64,000 nt of DNA from Actinoplanes derwentensis (GCF_900104725.1 NZ_LT629758.1:3534001-3598000), one strand, 5' to 3'. Counted from the stretch's first letter, positions 7,282-16,390 are shown. A program made the numbers and translations. Notes: generated by a model not told the origin, from the sequence alone.

Positions 7282-8046
7282 TCAGCCCGGGACGTCGTCG
7301 AAGCGGAATTCGAACTCGCCGCTCTCGATGCGGTCGATGAGTTGACCTACGTTGTCGGCCTGGAGTATCCCGCTGTCCCACCCGGCGCTGGCGATGTCGA
7401 CGGTCAGCACCGGCGCGGGATCCCTGCGCAGATCCAGCACCAACTGCTCCCGCGAACCGTCACCCCCGATGATCGCGATGCCGGGATGCGCGCCGGTGGC
7501 CTCGTCCCACGCCTCGTGCAGACCGAGCATCTCGCGGGGCGTGTTGAGCCAGACGTACGCCCCGCTCGTCATCCATCCTCGCCGGAACCACGACCGGCCT
7601 TGCAAGTAGTTTCGCCACGCTTGCGGTAGTGGCGTACCCAGAGCCTCCTCGGTCTCAGCGAACTCCGCGTCATCGACCGGGCCGCCGTATTCTGACTCCT
7701 GTTCGATCGCGCCGATGATGTGCGCGTTGAGATCGGCGATAGCATTCGCCGGGATCCGGTATTCACGTTCGTCACGGCGAGTGCCCTGCCCCACCTCGAA
7801 CCGGTCCAGGAACCGCCGGTCGACGTCGAACTGAATCACGTGACCGGCGCCTTCGGCGGGCACGGTCTGTTCCCGGCAGATCCGCACGGCGAGCTGACGA
7901 TCAGCTACGGTAGCGACGACCGGCCGTGGTGGCCAGGCACGCCAGCCCGAGGACGCGACCGCGTCGAGTTCGTCCGGCCCGACGGAGCGCCACAGGGTGA
8001 TCCGGTTCGGGTCGAGGGTGGCAGTGCTGCGATCGGAGTCGGTCAT
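7282..8046 (-). CDS. Two-domain protein: crystallin J1/ADP-ribosylation-like N-terminus and SMI1/KNR4 (SUKH-1) C-terminus
   Basis: The N-terminal half (about 15-115) has the pattern LWRSVGPDELDAVASSGWRA...VIQFDVDRRFLDRF...REYRIPANAIADLNAHIIG. This resembles a widespread family often annotated as ADP-ribosylation/crystallin J1. The C-terminal half (about 118-250) begins with DDAEFAETEEALGTPLPQAW, the SMI1/KNR4 signature of SUKH-type immunity proteins. SUKH proteins neutralise polymorphic toxins; the N-domain's activity is unknown. Joining a possible effector-like domain to an immunity fold is uncommon. There is no adjacent toxin gene. The domain calls are from pattern recognition. Confidence 0.7.
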   Translation of the reverse strand: MTDSDRSTATLDPNRITLWRSVGPDELDAVASSGWRAWPPRPVVATVADRQLAVRICREQTVPAEGAGHVIQFDVDRRFLDRFEVGQGTRRDEREYRIPANAIADLNAHIIGAIEQESEYGGPVDDAEFAETEEALGTPLPQAWRNYLQGRSWFRRGWMTSGAYVWLNTPREMLGLHEAWDEATGAHPGIAIIGGDGSREQLVLDLRRDPAPVLTVDIASAGWDSGILQADNVGQLIDRIESGEFEFRFDDVPG

Positions 8047-8096
8047 GACGCCATTCTGCGAGGTGGGAGCTGGAAGCTCCCACCTCCCGCCGGGCG

Positions 8097-8930
8097 TCAG
8101 GCGTCGTATTCCTGGAGGAAGGACAGCAGGTCGGTGCTCAGTTGGGCCTTGTGGGTGTCGGTGATGCCGTGCGGGGCTCCGGGGTAGACCAGCAGCCGGG
8201 CGTCCTTCACCAGTTCGGCGGAGGCCTTGCCGCCCACCTCGAACGGGACCACCTGGTCGTCGTCGCCGTGGATCACCAGGGTGGGGATGTCGAATCCGGC
8301 CAGGTCGTCACGGAAGTCGGTGGCCGAGAAGGCGGCGATCGACTCGTAGGCGTTGCGGTGGCCGGCGGCCATCGACTGGAGCCAGAACGCCTGGCGGATG
8401 CCGTCGGAGACGTCGGCGCCGGGACGGTTGTTGCCGAAGAACGGGCCGTCGGCGAGGGTTCGGTAGAGCTGGGAACGGTCGGCCAGCGAACCGGCGCGGA
8501 TGCCGTCGAAGACTTCCAGGGGTACGCCGCCGGGGTTGTCGGGGCCCTGCACCATCAGTGGGGGCACCGCCGACACCAGGACCGCCTGGGCCACTCGGGC
8601 GCTACCGTGCCGCCCGATGTAGCGGGTGATCTCGCCGCCGCCGGTGGAGAAACCGACAAGGGTGACCTCGCGCAGGTCCAGGTGGTCGAGCAGCGCGGCG
8701 AGGTCGTCGGAGTAGGTGTCCATCTCGTTGCCGTGCCACGTCTGGCTGGACCGGCCGTGGCCGCGGCGGTCGTGGGCGATCACCCGGTAGCCGTTGTCCG
8801 CCAGGAACAGCTGCTGTGCCTCCCAGCTGTCGGAGTTCAGCGGCCAGCCGTGGCTGAGCACGACAGGGCGGCCGGTCCCCCAGTCCTTGTAGTAGATGCG
8901 GGTGCCGTCGGCGGTGTTCACGAAGCTCAT
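8097..8930 (-). CDS. Alpha/beta hydrolase of the non-heme chloroperoxidase/arylesterase type
   Basis: A 277-residue cytoplasmic alpha/beta hydrolase. The oxyanion-hole motif is LSHGWPL (about 26-32), the nucleophile elbow is GFSTGG, the acid Asp sits in [11 protein letters not shown] and the catalytic His in [10 protein letters not shown]. Sequence pattern and length match cofactor-free perhydrolases/arylesterases (old name non-heme chloroperoxidase). ATG 8930 overlaps the stop of the upstream gene (ATGA), so the two hydrolases are translationally coupled. Substrate unknown. Confidence 0.88.
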   Translation of the reverse strand: MSFVNTADGTRIYYKDWGTGRPVVLSHGWPLNSDSWEAQQLFLADNGYRVIAHDRRGHGRSSQTWHGNEMDTYSDDLAALLDHLDLREVTLVGFSTGGGEITRYIGRHGSARVAQAVLVSAVPPLMVQGPDNPGGVPLEVFDGIRAGSLADRSQLYRTLADGPFFGNNRPGADVSDGIRQAFWLQSMAAGHRNAYESIAAFSATDFRDDLAGFDIPTLVIHGDDDQVVPFEVGGKASAELVKDARLLVYPGAPHGITDTHKAQLSTDLLSFLQEYDA

Positions 8931-9718
8931 CGGGCTGCCTTCTCGATCAGGTCGGCTACGGCCTTGGGCTGGGAGATGTGGACGACGTGCGAGGCCCGTA
9001 CGGCAATCGTCGCTTTTGCTTGTGCTCTTGCCGCCATGAAGTGCTGGGCCTGCGCGGGGATCAGCTTGTCGTCGCGGGCCACCAGGAACCAGGACGGGAT
9101 GGTCTTCCAGGCCGGCTCGCCGGACGGCGTCTGCAGGGTGCTGGCGTCGCCGGGGCGCTGGGTGGCCCACAGCAGGTCGGCGTCGGTGCGGGGCAGGTCG
9201 CCGGCGAAGACGCGGTGGAAGTACTCACGTTTGACGTAGCCGTCGACACCGCCGGGATGCGGGCGGAAGTCCAGGGCGTCCAGGGTCAACTCGGTGCCCT
9301 CGAAGCGGGTCTGCAGGTGGAAGACGTCGTCACCGGCGTCGGGGGCGAACGCGGCCACGTAGACGAGCGCTTTCACGTTCGGGTTGCCGAGTGCGGCGTT
9401 GGTGATGACGACGCCGCCGTAGGAGTGGGCGGCCAGCACGATCGGGCCGCTGACGGTGGCGAGGAGACTGGCCAGGTAGGCGGAGTCGGAGGCGACACCG
9501 CGCAGCGGATTGGCCGGGGCGATGACCGGATAGCCGGCCCGGATCAGGCGTTCGAGGACGCCGGACCAGCCGCCCGCGTCGGCGAACGCCCCGTGCACGA
9601 GCACGATGGTGGGTTTGACCCTGCTGCCACTCGCCGAGGCGGGTGAGCCGGTGACCGCGACGGCTGCGGCGGCTGCCGCGGTGCCGGCCAGTACGGTACG
9701 GCGGGAAACGGTTGACAT
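8927..9718 (-). CDS. Tat-exported alpha/beta hydrolase
   Basis: Start chosen at ATG 9718, which gives a twin-arginine signal ([12 protein letters not shown], then an Ala-rich h-region to about residue 30). An earlier ATG at 9799 would bury it. The mature domain is an EstC-like alpha/beta hydrolase: LVHGAFAD oxyanion region, LAAHSYGG nucleophile elbow, and a late SHVVHISQP segment with the catalytic His. Related proteins are salicylate-esterase/hydroxynitrile-lyase-like. It is the first gene of a coupled pair with the downstream hydrolase, which is cytoplasmic. Physiological substrate unknown. Confidence 0.85.
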   Translation of the reverse strand: MSTVSRRTVLAGTAAAAAAVAVTGSPASASGSRVKPTIVLVHGAFADAGGWSGVLERLIRAGYPVIAPANPLRGVASDSAYLASLLATVSGPIVLAAHSYGGVVITNAALGNPNVKALVYVAAFAPDAGDDVFHLQTRFEGTELTLDALDFRPHPGGVDGYVKREYFHRVFAGDLPRTDADLLWATQRPGDASTLQTPSGEPAWKTIPSWFLVARDDKLIPAQAQHFMAARAQAKATIAVRASHVVHISQPKAVADLIEKAAR

Positions 9719-9773
9719 GCGTTCATGCAACCGTCCCCGCAGCGTGCGGACCATGCAGGACGACCGGCAGAAG

Positions 9774-10694
9774 TCACTGTGGAGTCCAGGACGGATCACG
9801 GCGGACCTCGTCGAGCATCCAGTCGATCTCGGCGGCGACCGTGGTGGCGTAGTCCCCGACCGGGCGATAACCGAGCCTCTCCGCGGCGGTCATGTCCAGG
9901 ATGATCGGCGGGATCCGGTGCCACGGATGCCAGCCGTCCTCGTCGTCGCCGGGCAGCAGGATCTCGTCCCAGGTGTGCCCGGCCCGCGCGGCTACGACCC
10001 GGGAGATGGTCAGGCCGTCGGGGGCGTCCGGGTCGGCGGCGTTCAGGATGCGCCGACCGGGCCGGTCGGCGGCACACGCGACCAGCGCCGCGATGTTGGC
10101 GGCCGCCGAGGTGTGATCAGTGCCGAGACCATCACCTGCGAGCTTGATGTACGGCTGTCGGGCCAGGCATCGTTGCAGGAACCACCATTCCCGGGGCGGC
10201 CGGGCACCGATCCCGTGGACTTTGGACGGCCGCAGCACCGTGACCGGAGCGCCGCTGTCCAGGAGGGTGTGCTCGGCGGCGATCTTGTTGGCCCCGTACC
10301 CCAGCGGTGAGTCGTAAGGCATGTCGCCCGGTGCCATCGTCGGCTGGTCCTCGCTGATCGGCCCGGTGAATCGCGGCGGCTCCGGCGAGTTGACGTGGTT
10401 GCCGTCGGCGTCGACGTAGACGGCCTTGCTGGAGATCAGCACCGCCGAACCGGCCGCGCGCATCAACGGCAGAACCTGCCGGGCGTGCTCGGCGGTGAAG
10501 CAGGCGGCGTCGACGACCAGGTCGAACTCCCCGCCGGGCAGATCGTCGTGGCCGGCCAGAATCAGGGTGGCCCCGGCCGGAGCCGGTCGTGGGGTGCGGC
10601 CGGTGACGGTGACCTGCCAGCCGTCCCGGAGCAGGTGCCGGGCGACGGCCCCGCCGATCATCCCGGTGCCTCCGATGACAAGAGCGGATCTCAT
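9774..10694 (-). CDS. NAD(P)-dependent epimerase/reductase (extended SDR-like)
   Basis: The N-terminal Rossmann motif VIGGTGMIGGAVARHLL binds the dinucleotide. The Tyr-x3-Lys pair is represented by YGANKIAAE around residues 150-158. The later VLRPSKVHGIGA and DHTSAAANIAALVACAA fit NAD-dependent epimerase/dehydratases acting on nucleotide sugars or similar substrates. ATG 10694 was chosen because it directly starts the first beta strand; the upstream ATG adds a basic stub. Specific reaction not assignable. Confidence 0.85.
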   Translation of the reverse strand: MRSALVIGGTGMIGGAVARHLLRDGWQVTVTGRTPRPAPAGATLILAGHDDLPGGEFDLVVDAACFTAEHARQVLPLMRAAGSAVLISSKAVYVDADGNHVNSPEPPRFTGPISEDQPTMAPGDMPYDSPLGYGANKIAAEHTLLDSGAPVTVLRPSKVHGIGARPPREWWFLQRCLARQPYIKLAGDGLGTDHTSAAANIAALVACAADRPGRRILNAADPDAPDGLTISRVVAARAGHTWDEILLPGDDEDGWHPWHRIPPIILDMTAAERLGYRPVGDYATTVAAEIDWMLDEVRRDPSWTPQ

Positions 10695-10719
10695 GGTTCT
10701 CCTTCTGCGGACGCCGTGC

Positions 10720-10875
10720 ATGATCTACGCCATGATGATCCCGCACCGGTGGAACCGGCCGGCGGCGATCGAGGTGTGCCTGGAGGCGCTGGCCACCGGG
10801 CGGGTGCACGGTTTCTCCCCGAACCACGATCCGGAGCTGGCCGCCTGGCGTCCCCTGCTGCGCGGCGTCGGCTGA
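10720..10875 (+). CDS. Possible small protein, 51 aa
   Basis: A short frame divergent from the epimerase gene encodes MIPHRWNRPAAIEVCLEALA and ends WRPLLRGVG. The composition looks protein-like rather than shadow-like, but there is no recognised family and it is short. It could also be a gene remnant. Confidence 0.3.
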   Translation: MIYAMMIPHRWNRPAAIEVCLEALATGRVHGFSPNHDPELAAWRPLLRGVG

Positions 10876-10924
10876 CCGATCCCGTACCCTGCTCTCCTTG
10901 CATCGATCTTGAGGGGACTCCGGT

Positions 10925-11571
10925 ATGCGCCGCATCGTCATCGCCGTGACCAGTGCGGTCGCGCTCGGTGGAGTCGGAATCGCCCTGGCCGCCACCGCGA
11001 ACGCCGCCGAAGGGCCGAACGTCGCCCCGACACCGTCAAGATCTGGTGGGGCGACGGCACGACCAGCACCGTCAAGGCGTACATCGCCGAGACGATCGCG
11101 ACGCACGTCTACACCAAGGCGGGCACCTTCAAGGTGACGGCCGCTCCGGCCAACGAGTTCGGCACCGCCACCGCGCGCAGCGCCGGCAGCATCACCACGA
11201 AGGCCGACGCCACCAAACCGGCCGTCACCCTGACGAAGCCGTCGAGCCCCGCCCGCTCCGCGTCGTGGGCGACACTGCGCGGCAAGGCCACCGACGTCGG
11301 CATGGGCGTGCGCGGTGTCAGCGTGACGGCGATCGAGAAGCGCGGCACCGCCTGGTACTACTACAACGGCGTCAAGTGGGTGAAGGCCACCTCCGGCAGC
11401 GCGGCCGTCGCGAAGGCCAAGGTCCTCACCGTCACCCCCAGCACCTCCGGCGCCTGGATCTTGAAGATCAAAGGCTTGGCGAAAGGTACGGCTCGCTTCA
11501 CATACTCCGCCGTCGACAAAGCCGGCAACCGCTCCGCCGCGAAGCTCCTGAACCAGAAACTGACCTCGTGA
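10925..11571 (+). pseudogene. Secreted PKD-domain protein, signal peptide and body in different frames
   Basis: A good ribosome site (GAGGGG) precedes ATG 10925, which encodes a Sec signal peptide (MRRIVIAVTSAVALGGVGIA ... ATANAAEG). That frame soon becomes Arg/Ser/Pro nonsense and stops at about 11137. The real body continues in another frame from about 11030: VKIWWGDGTTSTVKAYI (the PKD WGDGT motif), an Ig-like stretch, and TARFTYSAVDKAGNRSA near the end. The start of the PKD domain is missing at the junction, so a small deletion plus frameshift is likely. The next gene starts inside its stop codon (GTGA). Confidence 0.6.
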
Positions 11572-12209
11572 CCCGCGGTGTGGTGTTCTTCGATGTGGAC
11601 GGGACTCTGGTTCCGCGTACCTCCAGTGGGCAGCATCTGGCGGATCGGCTCGGGCACGCGGAGGTTCTGCGGGCAGCGGAGGCCGCCTATGACGACGGAA
11701 CCATGACCAACCAAGAGGCGTCGGTCATCGACGCGCGCGGGTGGGCCGGATGGACGCCGGCTGAGGTGGGTGGCTTTCTGGAGTCGATGCCGCTGGTGGA
11801 CGGGATCGCGGAGACCGTCTCCTGGTGCCGGTCCCGGGACGTTCAGCCGGTGCTGGCGACCCTGGCCTGGGATGTCGTCGGTGAGTATCTGTGTGAGCGG
11901 TTCGGGTTCGGGCAGACGTCCGGGCCTCGGCTCGAAGTGCTCGACGGCCGCTTCAGTGGGGCGGTCGCCGAGCACTTCGACGAGGTGGGGAAACGGGACT
12001 ACGCGCGGGCGGTGGCCGCCGGCTTCGGCGTCGGGCTGCGGGACTGTGCGGCGGTCGGGGACAGCCGGTCGGACCTGCCGCTCTTCGCCGAAGCCGGGCT
12101 GGCCGTCGCCTTCAACGCGTCACCGGCGGCCGAGGCGGCCGCGCACGTGAGCGCCGGAGGCGACGACCTGCGCGTGGTGTTACCGCTGCTGGAGGCGTGG
12201 TTCCGGTAG
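11568..12209 (+). CDS. HAD-superfamily (SerB-like, subfamily IB) phosphatase
   Basis: Motif I FFDVDGTLVP supplies the nucleophile and acid Asp residues, the cap has a helical insert, and motif IV AVGDSRSDLPLF binds Mg. The order and length (213 aa) fit HAD-IB phosphatases related to phosphoserine phosphatase. The GTG start overlaps the upstream stop (GTGA). Its 3' end overlaps the convergent MFS gene by 30 bases. Substrate unknown. Confidence 0.85.
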   Translation: MTRGVVFFDVDGTLVPRTSSGQHLADRLGHAEVLRAAEAAYDDGTMTNQEASVIDARGWAGWTPAEVGGFLESMPLVDGIAETVSWCRSRDVQPVLATLAWDVVGEYLCERFGFGQTSGPRLEVLDGRFSGAVAEHFDEVGKRDYARAVAAGFGVGLRDCAAVGDSRSDLPLFAEAGLAVAFNASPAAEAAAHVSAGGDDLRVVLPLLEAWFR

Positions 12210-13394
12210 GGCCGTGAGCGGGGTGGCGGCGTGCAGCAGCGCCGCCACGACAGCCAGTGCGGCGGCTCCGGCGAACAGCAGGCCCGGGTTGCCGTACGAC
12301 AGCAATCCGCCGAAGGCGACGCCCGCCGTGACCGGGACGACCGCCTCGGCCATCGCACCGACTCCGGTCAGCGCGCCCTGCACGGTGCCCTGCTCGTCGG
12401 GGCCGGTGACACGCGAGATCCACGACTGGGCGGCCGCTCCGCCGAACGAGCCGAGCACCCCCACCGCCAGCGCCGTGTAGAGCATCCACGGGCTGGACGC
12501 GACAGCCGTCCCCAGGAACGACACGGCACCGAGCAGCCCACCGGCGACCGCGGCCCGTTTGTCACCGAGCCGGCGGGTGATCGGGCCGACCGCCAACGAC
12601 TGGAACAGTGCCCCGGCCAGGGCACTCGCCGCCATCAGAACACCGACGTGCGCGGTGCTGAAGAGGAAGTGGACGGTCAGGAAGAACGACCACAACGACT
12701 GGTGGATCATGCGGGCCACGTCCGAGCAGAACCGCGCCCAGGTGAGCCGGCCGAGCACCGGGCGGCGCAGGACCACGGTGACGGCCGTGATCGGGTTCGC
12801 CATCCGCAGCGTGAGCGCGGTGGTGCGATCGCCGGGGCGGGATTCCGGCAGCACGAACCAGCCGTAGGCGACGTTGACGAAACAGAGCAGACCGGTCACC
12901 AGGAACGGCAGGCGCACGTCGACACCGCCGAGCAGGCCGCCGAGAACCGGGCCGGCCACGAAACCAAGACCGAAGGCGGCACCGATCCGGCCGTACGCCC
13001 GGGCCCGGTCCTCGGGTTCGACGACGTCGGCGACGTAGGCGTTGACCACGGTGTTCGTGCCGGCGCAGGCTCCGGCGAGCGCGTGGAACGCCAGCAGCAC
13101 CCACATGCCGCCGGCCGAGGCGTGGGCCAGCCAGTCGACACCCAGGCAGGTCAGCGAGAGCAGCAGGACCGGACGGCGCCCGTAGCGGTCGGAGAGCCGC
13201 CCGAGCAGAGGTGACAGGGCGAATTGGAGTACGCCGTACGTGGAACCGAGAATCCCGGACCAGAGGACGGCGGTGGCGGGATCGTCGGTGACCGTCGTCA
13301 GCAGGGCGGGCAGGATCGGGACGATCAGACCCAGGCCGAGCATGTCGATGAAGACGGTGACCAGCAGGAAGTTGAGGGCGGGTGCCCGGTGCAT
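12180..13394 (-). CDS. MFS transporter, TetA-like drug:H+ antiporter
   Basis: A 404-residue protein with 12 predicted membrane segments. The opening FLLVTVFIDMLGLGLIVPIL and the loop 2-3 motif GRLSDRYGRRPVLLLSL are characteristic of the TetA/DHA1 12-TM efflux family. Loop 8-9 carries a weaker counterpart (GPITRRLGDKRAA). Likely role is proton-driven export of a hydrophobic drug or metabolite. Short direct repeats lie upstream at 13473. Tetracycline specificity is not implied. Confidence 0.88.
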   Translation of the reverse strand: MHRAPALNFLLVTVFIDMLGLGLIVPILPALLTTVTDDPATAVLWSGILGSTYGVLQFALSPLLGRLSDRYGRRPVLLLSLTCLGVDWLAHASAGGMWVLLAFHALAGACAGTNTVVNAYVADVVEPEDRARAYGRIGAAFGLGFVAGPVLGGLLGGVDVRLPFLVTGLLCFVNVAYGWFVLPESRPGDRTTALTLRMANPITAVTVVLRRPVLGRLTWARFCSDVARMIHQSLWSFFLTVHFLFSTAHVGVLMAASALAGALFQSLAVGPITRRLGDKRAAVAGGLLGAVSFLGTAVASSPWMLYTALAVGVLGSFGGAAAQSWISRVTGPDEQGTVQGALTGVGAMAEAVVPVTAGVAFGGLLSYGNPGLLFAGAAALAVVAALLHAATPLTALPEPRLQQR

Positions 13395-13472
13395 CGGGAG
13401 CTCCTACGGTGTCGAGAAGGGCAGGTGCCCCCCTCGTTTCCGCAGGACTTCCGGCGACCGGCTGTCTACCGA

Positions 13473-13494
13473 CCGGCTACCGTCCGGCTACCGA
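13473..13494. repeat. Two tandem 11-bp repeats upstream of the MFS gene
   Basis: The unit CCGGCTACCGT/A occurs twice in tandem, with a looser copy just upstream. It lies 79-100 bases before the pump start codon and could be an operator, or simple sequence. Confidence 0.35.
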
Positions 13495-13517
13495 CCGTCT
13501 TCCACAGGCACGGAGGA

Positions 13518-14180
13518 TCAGATTATCGGTAGCGTCAACCCATTTTCGTAGTAGGAATTCACGGCCGGCTGACCGGTGTAGTTCGGGCCCGCCTTGTCGT
13601 CGGCGCCCAGATACCGGAACGGTAGACGGAGATCACGCGGCCCGGTGCAGGTGATCCGGCGCCGGCGGGTGTCGTAGCCGATGTCCGCAGCCCGCAGCAG
13701 AGCAGGCAGCCCTCTCGCGTTCTCCGCCCGCACCGATGCGAGATCCAGGTCGGCGACGAAGGTCCCGGTCGGCGTCAGCCATTTCAAGACCCGCGTGAGT
13801 ACGCCCAACTTGTCGCCGATGTAGTGCAGCCCATGCACACAGGTGATCAGGTCGAACGCCCGGTCCGGCGTCCAGTCCCCGACCGGCGCCTCGACGAACC
13901 GCACCCCCGTCGTCGCCGGCGGGGCCACCAGATCCACTCCCACCAGAGTCACGTCGGCCCGTCGCGCCGCCGCCTGAGTCAGGGCCCGACCGCTGCCGCA
14001 GCACAGATCCAGCCAGGCGCTACCCGGCTCGGTGAGCCGTGTCAGCGGGTCGAATCCCAGCTCCTTGGCGTAGCTGTTCACCCCGGTGAGCTGGCGTTCC
14101 CGGTTCATCGCGTTGTTGGCGACCACGGACGACGCATGAAGTTTCCCATCATCGAGCAGCACCGTTGCATTCTTCCGCAT
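13518..14180 (-). CDS. SAM-dependent class I methyltransferase
   Basis: The SAM-binding motif I is WLDLCCGSGRALTQAA (about residues 55-70), followed by VGVDLV and the acidic GDWTPDRAFDLITC motif II/III region. The N-terminus NRERQLTGVNSYAKELGF matches a small actinobacterial class I methyltransferase family. Length 220 aa. Substrate unknown. It is divergent from the TrmH-type gene with 70 bases between starts. Confidence 0.85.
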   Translation of the reverse strand: MRKNATVLLDDGKLHASSVVANNAMNRERQLTGVNSYAKELGFDPLTRLTEPGSAWLDLCCGSGRALTQAAARRADVTLVGVDLVAPPATTGVRFVEAPVGDWTPDRAFDLITCVHGLHYIGDKLGVLTRVLKWLTPTGTFVADLDLASVRAENARGLPALLRAADIGYDTRRRRITCTGPRDLRLPFRYLGADDKAGPNYTGQPAVNSYYENGLTLPII

Positions 14181-14250
14181 GCCGGGTCGCCCGGCCGGGT
14201 TGTTAGGCTGCTGCGCACGTCAGCCCAGGTTCGTGAAAGAGGCCTCACCC

Positions 14251-15063
14251 ATGTCCAAGATCAGAAACGAGTCTCGGGTGGAGCGGCGCAACGCCCGGTT
14301 CCAGCAGTGGGAGGCCCTGCTGACCAACCGGAACACCCGGCACCGTCTGGGCCAGTTCCTGGTGCAGGGTGTGCGCCCGATCAACGAGGCCATCGCGCAC
14401 CACTGGCAGATCCGGGCGCTGCTGCACGCCGGGAACCTGAAGTCGCAGTGGGCCCGTGACCTGGTCGACGGCCACGTCGCTGACGAGGTGACCCGGCTCT
14501 CCCCCGAGTTGCTGCGTGACCTCTCCGACAAGGACGACGACACCGCCGAGCTGATCGCCGTCGTGGCGACCCCGGCCGACGACCTTACCCGGATCCGGTT
14601 GCGCCCCAACGGCGTCGTGGTCGTGCTCGACCGGCCGATCAGCCCCGGCAACGTGGGTTCGCTGCTGCGCTCGGCCGACGCGCTGGGTGTCGACGGGGTG
14701 GTCATCGCGGGCCGGGCCGCCGACCTTTACGACCCGAAGACCGTCCGGGCCAGCCGCGGATCCCTGTTCGCCGTTCCGACGGTCCGGGCCGAGACACCGT
14801 CGGCGGTGCTGGACTGGCTCCGCACGACCACTGCGATGACGCTGGTCGGGACGAGCGAGGACGCGGTCACCGACATCTGGTCCCACGGTTTCACCGGCCC
14901 GACCGCGGTGGTCGTAGGCAACGAGACCACCGGCATGAGCAGCTTCTGGTCCGACAACTGCGACACGACCATCCGCATCCCGATGGTCGGTTCGGCTAGC
15001 TCCTTCAACGCGACGGTCGCCGCCTCGATCACCCTGTACGAGATCACTCGCCAGCGCGCATGA
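14251..15063 (+). CDS. TrmH/SpoU-family RNA 2'-O-methyltransferase
   Basis: The C-terminal SPOUT domain shows all three motifs: motif 1 RPISPGNVGSLLRSADALGV, motif 2 AVVVGNETTGMS and motif 3 IPMVGSASSFNATVAASI. The first half (about 1-110) is the substrate-binding extension that begins SRVERRNARFQQWE. These enzymes place a 2'-O-methyl group on tRNA or rRNA; in actinomycetes such paralogues can also confer ribosomal antibiotic resistance. ATG 14251 was chosen because it starts just before the conserved N-terminal basic stretch. Confidence 0.9.
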   Translation: MSKIRNESRVERRNARFQQWEALLTNRNTRHRLGQFLVQGVRPINEAIAHHWQIRALLHAGNLKSQWARDLVDGHVADEVTRLSPELLRDLSDKDDDTAELIAVVATPADDLTRIRLRPNGVVVVLDRPISPGNVGSLLRSADALGVDGVVIAGRAADLYDPKTVRASRGSLFAVPTVRAETPSAVLDWLRTTTAMTLVGTSEDAVTDIWSHGFTGPTAVVVGNETTGMSSFWSDNCDTTIRIPMVGSASSFNATVAASITLYEITRQRA

Positions 15064-15079
15064 CCCCGGCTCCGCCTCG

Positions 15080-15883
15080 TCATCCGGGTAGGTCGGCGTG
15101 CATCTCCCAGGGCGCCTGTGGCAGGACCTGGCCGGTCTCCAGTAGGGACTTCAGGTTCGCCATCACCGCCGGCCAGCCGAACGAGATCGCCGTGACGTCG
15201 TCGTCGCTCTGCAGGTTGGCGTGGGTGACGGTGAGCCGGACGATATCCTGATACCGCTCGATGAGGAACGTCACCACCGATGACTCGGGCCCGGGCACCG
15301 CTCCCGGCTCGCCGAACGTCATCACCAGCCGGTCGGGCGGCTCGACCTCCAGAACGACCCCACCAGCATCGGCCACTCCGGACCCGTCGATGCGCACGTG
15401 CTCCCACGGCGATCCGGGTCGCCAGTCGGAGACGTTGCGGTGCCCCCAGAAGTCTCCGGTCAGATCGGCCGAGAGCAGCGTCTCCCAAACCCGCTCCGGA
15501 GTGGCATGGATGTAGGTCACGTACACATAGTCGGGTCTCATCGATGAATCCTCCTTCTGTCGCCGGGGCTGCTCCGCTTCGCGGCGGATCGTGTCGAGAA
15601 CCCGCAGCCTGGGCTCCTCGAACGACGCGATCCACCTGTTGCGTACGTCTTGGAGCGGCACCGGGTTGAGGTAGTGCAACCTCTCCCGCCCGCGCCGCAC
15701 CGAACTCACCAGGTTCGCCTCCTCCAGCACGCCGAGGTGCTGGGTGACGGACTGTCTGGTCATGGCCAGCCGGGCACAGAGCCGGCCCAACGTCTGCCCG
15801 GTCTCGGCACGCAGGTCGTCGAGCAGCCGCCGCCGGGTGGGGTCGGCAAGCGCCTTGAACACCTTGTCCATGTCACCGGCCAT
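15080..15883 (-). CDS. ArsR-type regulator fused to an SRPBCC (AHSA1-like) domain
   Basis: Residues about 1-95 form an ArsR winged helix (KVFKALADPTRRRLLDDL; RLAMTRQSVTQHLGVLEEAN). No metal-binding Cys pair is visible. From about residue 118 the sequence MRPDYVYVTYIHATPERVWE begins an AHSA1/SRPBCC domain, a START-like hydrophobic pocket. These are often two neighbouring genes, so this is a gene fusion that may link ligand sensing to repression. ATG 15883 is preferred to the in-frame GTG 15889. A 10-bp inverted repeat directly upstream is a likely autoregulatory operator. Confidence 0.85.
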   Translation of the reverse strand: MAGDMDKVFKALADPTRRRLLDDLRAETGQTLGRLCARLAMTRQSVTQHLGVLEEANLVSSVRRGRERLHYLNPVPLQDVRNRWIASFEEPRLRVLDTIRREAEQPRRQKEDSSMRPDYVYVTYIHATPERVWETLLSADLTGDFWGHRNVSDWRPGSPWEHVRIDGSGVADAGGVVLEVEPPDRLVMTFGEPGAVPGPESSVVTFLIERYQDIVRLTVTHANLQSDDDVTAISFGWPAVMANLKSLLETGQVLPQAPWEMHADLPG

Positions 15884-15888
15884 GACCA

Positions 15889-15916
15889 CATTATGCAGGC
15901 ATCCGACTGCATAATG
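15889..15916. promoter_or_regulatory. Probable ArsR operator: perfect 10-bp inverted repeat
   Basis: CATTATGCAG, 8-base spacer, CTGCATAATG. It fills the gap between the stop of the upstream MarR-type gene and the start of the ArsR fusion. Its AT-rich arms stand out in this GC-rich DNA, which favours a dimeric repressor site over a terminator. Confidence 0.65.
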
Positions 15917-16375
15917 TCAACGTTCAACGTTGCCGATCATCCGAAGCAGTACTTTCAAGGCGGCCACGTAGTCCGCATCGTCGATCCCCTCGTGAATCCG
16001 TGCTCTGATGTCCGGCGCGGCCCCCTTGAACTGGATCCGGGCCATCTCTCCGGCTGCGGTGATCCACCAGCGGTCCTCCGCATCCCGGGTGAGCCACTCC
16101 TTGGCCAGAAGCGTCTCCGCCGTTCGGGCCAGGTCGTCCTCGGCACGCAGATAGGTCCTCATCGCCTCCTTCAGCTCGGGAATCGTGCGTCCCCGCCCGT
16201 CCGGCGAGAGATCGTTCGCCGAGAGGTTGCGCAACATCCAGAACTGCGGCTGCGTGAACCCCGCCTCGGCCTGTCTCGCCCTGGTGAACCCGATCAACGC
16301 CTCGTAGGCCACCCCGGTCCAGTAGGCAGCCGGTTGCCCTGCCAATTCCGCATCGGTCATCTGCGCAGCGTCCAT
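15917..16375 (-). CDS. MarR-like winged-helix regulator
   Basis: A 152-residue protein. FTQPQFWMLRNLSAND and the later LAKEWLTRDAEDRWWITAAGE have the helix-turn-helix and wing layout of MarR-family regulators, although the recognition helix is atypical. A perfect 7-bp-arm inverted repeat lies 15 bases upstream of ATG 16375, suggesting autoregulation. It is in line with the ArsR-SRPBCC gene 33 bases further on and may share its transcript. Ligand unknown. Confidence 0.75.
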   Translation of the reverse strand: MDAAQMTDAELAGQPAAYWTGVAYEALIGFTRARQAEAGFTQPQFWMLRNLSANDLSPDGRGRTIPELKEAMRTYLRAEDDLARTAETLLAKEWLTRDAEDRWWITAAGEMARIQFKGAAPDIRARIHEGIDDADYVAALKVLLRMIGNVER

Positions 16376-16390
16376 GGCGCCGACCGTAGA

